A stretch of DNA of 5,984 nucleotides from an uncultured Pseudomonas sp. (lineage in GTDB: Bacteria > Pseudomonadota > Gammaproteobacteria > Pseudomonadales > Pseudomonadaceae), in contig CALMID010000070.1 in the NCBI GenBank assembly GCA_937863915.1, forward strand, positions 1-5,984, read 5' to 3'. Position 1 is the stretch's first letter, and every line of letters begins with the position of its first letter. The notes under the pieces were generated by a model. That model searched no databases, was not told the origin of the DNA, and saw only the letters and a list, made by a program, of their open reading frames with translations. The position numbers and the translations under genes were made by a program. Positions 1 through 4,616 of this stretch are shown one piece after another.

Positions 1-165
1 GGCGCTGTGTTGCCACCAGAGCGAGTCGCGCGGAGCGGGCAGCGACTGGAAGGGCAGATGGAGTTCCTGTGCGCGCTGGCCCAACAGTCGACCACGCCCA
101 CTCAGGCCCAGGCGCTGGGCGAGGGCAGACAGGCGTGATGACAATGTCGGGGGTGACAGGCTCAT
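1..165 (-). CDS. Probable N-terminal part of an unrecognised protein, leaving the window on the left
   Basis: Reading the minus strand from an ATG at 165, the frame stays open for 55 codons to the window edge. The protein starts MSLSPPTLSSRLSALAQRLG and goes on through a Leu-, Arg- and Gln-rich stretch to ...RDSLWWQHSA. I do not recognise the family. Support is compositional: about three quarters of codons end in G or C, CTG, CAG, CGC and GCC dominate, and the residue mix looks natural, unlike the Pro/Arg/Trp-rich reading of the neighbouring minus frame. An in-frame ATG at 183 is an alternative start; neither has a strong ribosome binding site (GGAG lies 12 bases before 165). The arrangement would be divergent from the DUF2835 gene, with about 140 bases between. 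The opposite strand is also open from 1 to a TGA at 136-138 in the same codon register, so a plus-strand gene end cannot be excluded. Confidence 0.38.
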   Translation of the reverse strand, partial: MSLSPPTLSSRLSALAQRLGLSGRGRLLGQRAQELHLPFQSLPAPRDSLWWQHSA

Positions 166-308
166 GCCAGATTGAAACTCCATCTTCAAGTGCTGCCAGT
201 TTGGCAGAGCTGCGCGCGTTGTGCATCCTCCTTGTGGCATGTGCCGCGCCACGGAGCAAGTGCCACCGCGGTTGTGCCACACTGGCCGGGGAACAATGAG
301 GAGGGATG

Positions 309-566
309 ATGCCCAGTCTGATTTTCGATCTGGCGTTGCCGGCCGAACGCTTTCTCGCGGTCTACCGCGGGCAGGCCAACCGCGTGCAGGTGTTGAGTCG
401 TGATGGCCGCAAGGTCAGCCTGCCGGCCCATCACCTGCGCCCGTTTCTCACCCGTGAGGGTATCTACGGCTGTTTTCGTCTGGATTTCAACGCATCCGGC
501 GAGCTGCTGGAGCTGGTGCGCCTGTCCGCCACAGGTGCTCCGCGACCGGGTGGACTACAGGTCTGA
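309..566 (+). CDS. Small DUF2835 family protein, function unknown
   Basis: An 85-residue soluble protein with no signal peptide or membrane segment. It resembles my recollection of the DUF2835 family: an N-terminal strand (PSLIFDLALPAERF), a VYRGQANRV segment, then the diagnostic core SRDGRKVSLPAHHLRPFLT followed by REGIYGCFRLDF and ELLELVRLS. Family members are short (about 70-80 residues), common in Pseudomonas and relatives, and have no assigned function. The tail after about residue 78 (TGAPRPGGLQV) lies beyond the conserved part. Two ATGs are adjacent, at 306 and 309. The strong AGGAGG at 299-304 is only one base from the first but four from the second, so 309 is preferred; starting at 306 adds one Met. 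It ends 51 bases before pyrD on the same strand. A promoter-like box lies in that gap, so pyrD may be transcribed both from its own promoter and by read-through. Confidence 0.85.
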   Translation: MPSLIFDLALPAERFLAVYRGQANRVQVLSRDGRKVSLPAHHLRPFLTREGIYGCFRLDFNASGELLELVRLSATGAPRPGGLQV

Positions 567-579
567 GCGTTGCAGCGGC

Positions 580-585
580 TATAAT
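580..585 (+). promoter_or_regulatory. Candidate -10 box of the pyrD promoter
   Basis: A perfect TATAAT lies just after the DUF2835 stop codon and 32 bases before the pyrD ATG. Initiation would be expected near the C run at 591-594, giving a leader of about 26 bases. No good -35 hexamer sits at 16-18 bases: TGGACT at 551-556 matches four of six but is 23 bases away. The promoter would therefore depend on an activator or tolerate a poor -35. The box is framed by a perfect inverted repeat, GCGGC at 575-579 and GCCGC at 587-591. Confidence 0.5.
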
Positions 586-617
586 CGCCGCCCCTTTGCC
601 TCGCTGAAGCCGCTCCC

Positions 618-1646
618 ATGTACACCCTGGCCCGCCACCTGCTGTTCAAATTCGCCCCGGAAACCTCCCACGAGCTGTCCATCGACCTGATCGGCGCCGG
701 TGGCCGCCTGGGTCTGAACAAGCTGCTGTTGCCGGCGCCGCGCCGTCTGCCGGTCAAGGTCATGGGGCTTGAGTTCGACAATCCGGTGGGGCTGGCTGCC
801 GGCCTGGACAAGAATGGCGATGCCATCGACGGCTTTGCCCAGCTGGGTTTTGGTTTCATCGAGATCGGCACCGTGACCCCGCGCGCGCAGCCGGGCAATC
901 CCAAACCGCGTATTTTCCGCCTGCCAGAGGCCACGGCGATCATCAATCGCATGGGCTTCAACAACCACGGCGTCGACCATCTGCTGGAGCGGGTCAAGAG
1001 TACCCGCTACCGCGGCGTGCTGGGCATCAATATCGGCAAGAATTTCGATACCCCGGTCGAGCGTGCGGTCGACGATTACCTGATCTGCCTGGACAAGGTG
1101 TACGCCCATGCCAGCTACATCACGGTCAACGTCAGCTCGCCGAACACCCCGGGCCTGCGCAGCCTGCAGTTCGGTGACTCGCTCAAGCAGCTGCTGGGCA
1201 CCCTGGCCAGTCGCCGCGCCGAGCTGGCCCGCGAGCATGGCCGGCATGTGCCGCTGGCGATCAAGATCGCTCCGGACATGAGCGACGAGGAAACCGTGGA
1301 GGTAGCCCGTGCCCTGCTGGAAACCGGCATGGATGCGGTGATTGCCACCAACACCACGCTCAGCCGCGAAGGTGTCGAGGGGCTGCCGCATGGCGCTGAG
1401 GCGGGCGGCCTGTCCGGTGCGCCGGTGCGGGAGAAGAGCACCCACACGGTCAAGGTGCTGGCCGGTGAACTGGCTGGGCGTCTGCCGATCATCGCTGCCG
1501 GTGGCATCACCGAGGGCGCCCATGCGGCTGAGAAGATCGCCGCCGGTGCCAGCCTGGTGCAGATCTACTCCGGCTTCATCTACCGGGGACCTGAGCTGAT
1601 CCGTGAAGCGGTGGATGCTATCGCCGCCATGCCGGGTCGCAGCTGA
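618..1646 (+). CDS. pyrD: Dihydroorotate dehydrogenase (quinone), class 2
   Basis: Oxidises dihydroorotate to orotate, the fourth step of de novo UMP synthesis, passing electrons through FMN to the quinone pool at the inner face of the cytoplasmic membrane. The 342 residues match the class 2 length (E. coli about 336). The N-terminal 40 or so residues ([20 protein letters not shown]) form the short helical membrane-association and quinone-entry domain that separates class 2 from cytosolic class 1 enzymes. The FMN-binding barrel follows. [14 protein letters not shown] spans 55-68, with Lys65 at the flavin. [11 protein letters not shown] spans 171-181, with Ser174 matching the catalytic base Ser175 of E. 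coli. TNTT at 244-247 contacts substrate. PIIAAGGI (290-297) and YSGFIYRGP (317-325) form the phosphate-binding end. The ATG at 618 aligns with the family start, though its ribosome binding site is weak (GAAG around 606-609). The gene ends just before a hairpin shared with convergent rmf. Confidence 0.98.
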   Translation: MYTLARHLLFKFAPETSHELSIDLIGAGGRLGLNKLLLPAPRRLPVKVMGLEFDNPVGLAAGLDKNGDAIDGFAQLGFGFIEIGTVTPRAQPGNPKPRIFRLPEATAIINRMGFNNHGVDHLLERVKSTRYRGVLGINIGKNFDTPVERAVDDYLICLDKVYAHASYITVNVSSPNTPGLRSLQFGDSLKQLLGTLASRRAELAREHGRHVPLAIKIAPDMSDEETVEVARALLETGMDAVIATNTTLSREGVEGLPHGAEAGGLSGAPVREKSTHTVKVLAGELAGRLPIIAAGGITEGAHAAEKIAAGASLVQIYSGFIYRGPELIREAVDAIAAMPGRS

Positions 1647-1650
1647 GGCA

Positions 1651-1678
1651 ATAAAAAGGGCCCCTGAGAAGGGGCCCT
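1651..1678. terminator. Hairpin terminator between convergent pyrD and rmf
   Basis: A perfect 8-bp stem, AGGGCCCC (1657-1664) with GGGGCCCT (1671-1678), encloses the loop TGAGAA. Read on the minus strand, it is followed at once by TTTTTAT (1657-1651), the form of an intrinsic terminator for rmf transcripts. On the plus strand it begins 10 bases after the pyrD stop but is followed by CTCTGGGC without a T run. It should therefore end rmf transcription efficiently and pyrD transcription less so. Two smaller perfect hairpins lie next to it on the rmf side: GGGC/GCCC at 1681-1692 and CGTCC/GGACG at 1695-1709. Confidence 0.85.
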
Positions 1679-1737
1679 CTGGGCTTGCGCCCGCCGTCCG
1701 GATGGGACGCGCTTGGTGAATTCGGGTGATCCAGCCT

Positions 1738-1953
1738 TTAACCGACGGCGTGGAGTTCGTTTAACCGGTGAATGCCGGCGGTGCCGGTGAAGCCGTCCCA
1801 GTTGTCGCTACGACCCTCGCGCCAGCCATTGAGCCAGGCCTGTCGGGTGGACGGGTGAGTAAAAGGACACAAGTCGCGGGATTTGCCATGGACGCCGTGC
1901 TGATAGCCGCGCATGAAAGCTCGATCCATCGGGTCACGCTTAAGTCTCTTCAT
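1738..1953 (-). CDS. rmf: Ribosome modulation factor (RMF), hibernation factor
   Basis: A small basic cytoplasmic protein that binds the 30S subunit near the anti-Shine-Dalgarno region and dimerises 70S ribosomes into inactive 100S particles in stationary phase or under stress. The 71 residues begin MKRLKRDPMDRAFMRGYQHG, matching the E. coli start MKRQKRDRLERAHQRGYQAG. They continue with GKSRDLCPF (E. coli GRSKEMCPY) and RQAWLNGWREGRSD (E. coli RSQWLGGWREAMAD). E. coli RMF has 55 residues; the extra C-terminal stretch (about 54-71, ending LNELHAVG) is as expected for Pseudomonas. The start follows GAGGG at 1967-1963 with 9 bases between. That site lies inside a small inverted repeat, AGGG-CAACA-CCCT, immediately before the ATG. 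Upstream is a structured leader and a sigma-70-like promoter; downstream is a strong minus-strand terminator, so the gene is a single-gene transcript. It is divergent from rlmKL. Confidence 0.97.
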   Translation of the reverse strand: MKRLKRDPMDRAFMRGYQHGVHGKSRDLCPFTHPSTRQAWLNGWREGRSDNWDGFTGTAGIHRLNELHAVG

Positions 1954-1990
1954 AGGGTGTTGCCCTCAATTATTGACTGTTTTCTCCTAT

Positions 1991-2056
1991 GGCCTCCGGA
2001 GAGGACCCGGCAGAATGGTTCTGCCTTCGACACTCGCTGCCGGCGTGGCGAATGTC
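1991..2056 (-). promoter_or_regulatory. Structured 5' leader of rmf: three consecutive stem-loops, probable rmf RNA motif
   Basis: Listed in minus-strand order. Stem 1 is GACATTCGC (2056-2048) with GCGAGTGTC (2037-2029), nine pairs including one G-U, and a 10-base loop. Stem 2 is GGCAGAA (2025-2019) with TTCTGCC (2015-2009), seven perfect pairs and loop CCA. Stem 3 is CCTC (2004-2001) with GAGG (1996-1993) around TCCG, a UNCG-type tetraloop closed by C-G; it can be extended by GG/CC past a bulged T at 2005. The G-U of stem 1 becomes a C-A mismatch on the plus strand, so the structure favours minus-strand RNA, the rmf transcript. A conserved rmf RNA motif upstream of rmf in Pseudomonas has been described by comparative genomics. 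That this is the same element is inferred from position and structure, not from alignment. Confidence 0.65.
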
Positions 2057-2089
2057 TCCCGGCAACATTGCGCTGACGGGTTAAGCTGT

Positions 2090-2118
2090 TTTCTAAACAA
2101 TGCGTCCTACCCTGTGAA
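2090..2118 (-). promoter_or_regulatory. Candidate sigma-70 promoter of rmf
   Basis: On the minus strand TTCACA (2118-2113, five of six matches to TTGACA) is separated by exactly 17 bases from TAGAAA (2095-2090, four of six to TATAAT). Initiation would fall near 2083, giving an rmf leader of about 130 bases that contains all three stem-loops at 1991-2056. The surroundings are AT-rich compared with the rest of the window. E. coli rmf responds to growth rate and stringent or stationary-phase signals; nothing here shows directly which signal applies. Confidence 0.5.
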
Positions 2119-2141
2119 TGACTGATTTGTCATAAAGGGTT

Positions 2142-2174
2142 AATGCTTATGGAATATAGCCATAAGCATTTTTT
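2142..2174 (+). terminator. Intrinsic terminator on the plus strand with no gene in front of it
   Basis: A perfect 11-bp stem, AATGCTTATGG (2142-2152) with CCATAAGCATT (2160-2170), has a 7-base loop and continues into T2169-T2174, six Ts on the plus strand. On the minus strand the hairpin is followed by AACCC, so it is oriented for rightward transcription. The only plus-strand gene to the left is pyrD, 500 bases away behind its own hairpin. The terminator therefore belongs to a short unannotated RNA or acts as an attenuator in a long rlmKL leader. The stem is AT-rich, so a role as a protein-binding palindrome is also possible. Confidence 0.72.
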
Positions 2175-2337
2175 CCGCTTCCCGCTGTGCAGGCTCCGAA
2201 CCCGCAGCCGGACTGGACGAAGCGGTGACAGATGAGTTTTCGAACGGCGGCTGCCTCTGCAGCCGCCGATGATCAAAGTTCCGACGAAGGGTGTTTTCCT
2301 TTCGTCCTGGCGACAGCGGGTAGTAGCCCGGTCTGTC
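2175..2337 (+). promoter_or_regulatory. Hairpin-rich 5' leader of rlmKL
   Basis: Four inverted repeats fill the stretch between the orphan terminator and the rlmKL ribosome binding site. The first is CCGCTTC (2175-2181) with GAAGCGG (2219-2225), a perfect 7-bp outer stem around GC-rich sequence. The second is a perfect 10-bp stem, CGGCGGCTGC (2245-2254) with GCAGCCGCCG (2259-2268), loop CTCT. The third is GACGAAGGG (2283-2291) with CCTTTCGTC (2298-2306), nine pairs including one G-U that exists only in plus-strand RNA. The fourth is GACAGCGGG (2312-2320) with CCCG (2327-2330) and CTGTC (2333-2337), nine pairs with a 2-base bulge. None is followed by a T run, so they look like leader structure rather than terminators. 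I know of no named motif here. Confidence 0.45.
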
Positions 2338-2355
2338 CACTGAAAAGGCGTAGTC

Positions 2356-4554
2356 ATGTCCGAGAGTGTTGAGCTGATCCTGACCTGTCCCAAGGGCCTG
2401 GAAGCCCTGTTGGCGCAAGAGGCCAGCGGCCTGGGCCTGGAGGAGGTGCGCGAGCAGCCGGCGGCCCTGCGCGGGCGTGGCAGCCTGGAAGTGGCCTATC
2501 GCCTGTGCCTGTGGTCGCGCCTGGCCAACCGCGTGCTGCTGGTGCTGGCGCGCACCCCGGTGAGCGATGCCGAGACCCTGTATGACGCGGTGCATGCGCT
2601 GGACTGGAGCGAGCACCTGGCGGCCAACGGCAGCCTGGCCGTGGAGTTCAGCGGCCGTGGTGCCGGTATCGACAACAGCCACTTCGGTGCGCTGAAGGTC
2701 AAGGACGCTATCGTTGACCAACTGCGGGCGCGCTTCGGTCAGCGTCCGGACATCGACAAGCTCAATCCACAGGTGCGCGTGCATGCCCACCTGGAGCGTG
2801 GCGAGCTGGTGCTTTCGCTGGATCTGTCCGGGCACAGCCTGCACCAGCGTGGCTACCGTCTGCAGCAGGGCGCTGCACCGCTCAAGGAAAACCTTGCCGC
2901 CGCCATTCTGATTCGTGCCGGCTGGCCGGAGCGTGCCGCCCGTGGTGAGGCGCTGAGCGACCCGATGTGCGGCGTCGGCACCTTCCTGATCGAGGCCGGG
3001 ATGATGGCGGCCGATCTGGCGCCCAACCTCAAGCGCGAGCAGTGGGGCTTTTCCCACTGGCTGGGCCATGTGCCGGCGCTGTGGAAGAAACTCCATGACG
3101 AGGCGCGTGAGCGCGCTGCGGCCGGCCTCGCGAAGACGCCGCTGTGGATTCGCGGCTATGAGGCCGATCCGCGCCTGATCCAGCCGGCGCGCAACAACAT
3201 CGAGCGAGCCGGCCTTGCCGAGTGGGTGAAAATCTATCAGGGCGAACTGGCCACCTTCGCGCCGCGCCCGGACCAGGGCCAGACCGGCTTGGTGGTGTGC
3301 AACCCGCCCTATGGCGAGCGCCTGGGGGATGAAGCCAGCCTCCTGTACCTCTATCAGCACCTGGGCGAGCGTCTGCGTCAGCAGTGCGCCGGTTGGGATG
3401 CCGCGGTGTTCACCGGGGCGCCCGAGCTGGGCAAGCGCATGGGCATCCGCAGCCACAAGCAGTACGCCTTCTGGAACGGCGCGCTGCCGTGCAAGCTGCT
3501 GCTGTTCAGGGTCACGGCCGATCAGTTCGTCACCGGAGAGCGTGGTGAGCGGCGTTCAGCCGAAACGGCCGGCGAGGCGCCGGCGCCGAGTCAGGCCAGC
3601 GAGCCGGCACGTCTCTCCGAGGGCGGGCAGATGTTTGCCAATCGCCTGCAGAAGAACCTCAAACAGCTCGGCAAGTGGGCGAAGAAAGCCGGCGTCGAGT
3701 GCTACCGACTGTACGATGCGGATATGCCCGAGTACGCCGTGGCGGTCGATCTGTACCGCGACTGGGTGCATGTGCAGGAATACGCCGCGCCGCGTTCGAT
3801 CGATCCGCAGAAGGCCCAGACTCGCCTGCTCGATGCTCTGGCCGCGATTCCGGTGGCACTCGGCATCAGCTCCGACAAGGTGGTGATCAAGCGCCGCGAG
3901 CGCCAGAGCGGCACCCGGCAGTACGAGCGCCAGGATCAGCAGGGCCGCTTCATGGAAGTCAGCGAGGGCGGCGTCAAGCTGCTGGTCAATCTCACCGACT
4001 ACCTGGATACCGGGCTGTTCCTCGACCATCGTCCGCTGCGTTTGCGCATTCAGAAGGAGGCGGCGGGCAAGCGCTTCCTCAACCTGTTCTGCTACACCGC
4101 CACCGCCACCGTGCATGCCGCCCGCGGTGGCGCGCGCAGCACCACCAGCGTCGACCTGTCGAAAACCTACCTGGACTGGGCGCGGCGCAACCTGGCGCTC
4201 AACGGCTTCTCCGACAAGCAGCGCCTGGAGCAGGGCAATGTCATGCAGTGGCTGGCGGAGGATCGCGGCGAGTACGACCTGATCTTCATCGACCCGCCGA
4301 CCTTCTCCAACTCCAAGCGCATGGAAGGGGTGTTCGATGTGCAGCGCGATCAGGTCGAGCTGATCGACCTGGCCATGGCGCGCCTGGCGCCGGGCGGGGT
4401 GCTGTATTTCTCCAACAACTTCCGCAAGTTTGTCCTCGATGAGGGGGTGCAGGCACGCTACCAGGTCAAGGAAATCAGCGAGCAGACCCTGGACCCGGAC
4501 TTCGTACGCAATCCGAAGATACATCGCGCGTGGATGATCCAGGCCAAGGTTTAG
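2356..4554 (+). CDS. rlmKL: Bifunctional 23S rRNA methyltransferase RlmKL (m7G2069 / m2G2445)
   Basis: A cytoplasmic fusion enzyme using S-adenosylmethionine to modify two 23S rRNA guanines on one substrate helix: N2 of G2445 (RlmL half) and N7 of G2069 (RlmK half), E. coli numbering. The 732 residues compare with 702 in E. coli. A THUMP RNA-binding domain covers about 45-155, ending in the typical SGHSLHQRGYR (158-168). The RlmL methyltransferase carries the SAM motif DPMCGVGTF (202-210) and the catalytic NPPYGER (316-322). A low-complexity Ala/Glu/Pro/Ser linker (about 394-425) joins RlmK, which begins near MFANRLQKNLK (426). RlmK has NLFCYTATATVHAARGGA (576-593), the SVDLSKTYLDWA acidic loop (Asp600) and the motif IV region DPPTFSNSK (646-654). 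The ATG at 2356 follows AAAAGG (2343-2348) with 7 bases between. Both halves appear intact. The gene is divergent from rmf and followed by 62 bases without a clear terminator. Confidence 0.97.
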   Translation: MSESVELILTCPKGLEALLAQEASGLGLEEVREQPAALRGRGSLEVAYRLCLWSRLANRVLLVLARTPVSDAETLYDAVHALDWSEHLAANGSLAVEFSGRGAGIDNSHFGALKVKDAIVDQLRARFGQRPDIDKLNPQVRVHAHLERGELVLSLDLSGHSLHQRGYRLQQGAAPLKENLAAAILIRAGWPERAARGEALSDPMCGVGTFLIEAGMMAADLAPNLKREQWGFSHWLGHVPALWKKLHDEARERAAAGLAKTPLWIRGYEADPRLIQPARNNIERAGLAEWVKIYQGELATFAPRPDQGQTGLVVCNPPYGERLGDEASLLYLYQHLGERLRQQCAGWDAAVFTGAPELGKRMGIRSHKQYAFWNGALPCKLLLFRVTADQFVTGERGERRSAETAGEAPAPSQASEPARLSEGGQMFANRLQKNLKQLGKWAKKAGVECYRLYDADMPEYAVAVDLYRDWVHVQEYAAPRSIDPQKAQTRLLDALAAIPVALGISSDKVVIKRRERQSGTRQYERQDQQGRFMEVSEGGVKLLVNLTDYLDTGLFLDHRPLRLRIQKEAAGKRFLNLFCYTATATVHAARGGARSTTSVDLSKTYLDWARRNLALNGFSDKQRLEQGNVMQWLAEDRGEYDLIFIDPPTFSNSKRMEGVFDVQRDQVELIDLAMARLAPGGVLYFSNNFRKFVLDEGVQARYQVKEISEQTLDPDFVRNPKIHRAWMIQAKV

Positions 4555-4616
4555 CGCTGGGCGAGGCATAGACTGAAATCCGGGGCCGCTGGTGGTCGTT
4601 TGCTGCAGGAGTTGGC

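Noticed and set aside
1..138. Plus-strand frame open from the left edge to a TGA, as the tail of a gene
   Set aside because: It shares codon register with the minus-strand frame, a usual source of shadow frames in GC-rich DNA, and its residue mix is less natural. Kept only as an alternative to the minus-strand call.
69..299. Plus-strand 76-codon frame in the left gap
   Set aside because: No ribosome binding site, Cys- and Ala-rich random composition, and it runs through the likely divergent promoter region up to the DUF2835 ribosome binding site.
234..300. Sigma-54 type promoter (TGGCAC with TTGC) suggested by TGGCAC copies on the minus strand
   Set aside because: No copy has a TTGC or GC pair at the required spacing of five bases after TGGCAC.
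394..425. Possible domain insertion in RlmKL (residue range, about bases 3535-3630)
   Set aside because: It is a low-complexity interdomain linker, in frame, with no fold or foreign composition. Variable linkers between the two halves are ordinary.
591..617. E. coli-like pyrD control by CTP-dependent start-site choice and a leader hairpin masking the ribosome binding site
   Set aside because: A C run is present at the expected start, but nothing near it pairs convincingly with the weak ribosome binding site, so the E. coli mechanism is not supported.
579..1523. Long minus-strand frame opposite pyrD (314 codons)
   Set aside because: Fully antisense to an unmistakable pyrD, with the Gln/Arg/His-rich composition expected when Leu/Ala-rich GC-rich genes are read backwards.
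2140..3456. Long minus-strand frame (438 codons) opposite the first half of rlmKL
   Set aside because: It mirrors conserved RlmL codons, has no ribosome binding site or family resemblance, and runs through the terminator and hairpins at 2142-2337.
3556..4569. Minus-strand 337-codon and plus-strand 255-codon frames within the RlmK half
   Set aside because: Both overlap intact, motif-rich RlmK coding sequence and have composition typical of shadow frames.
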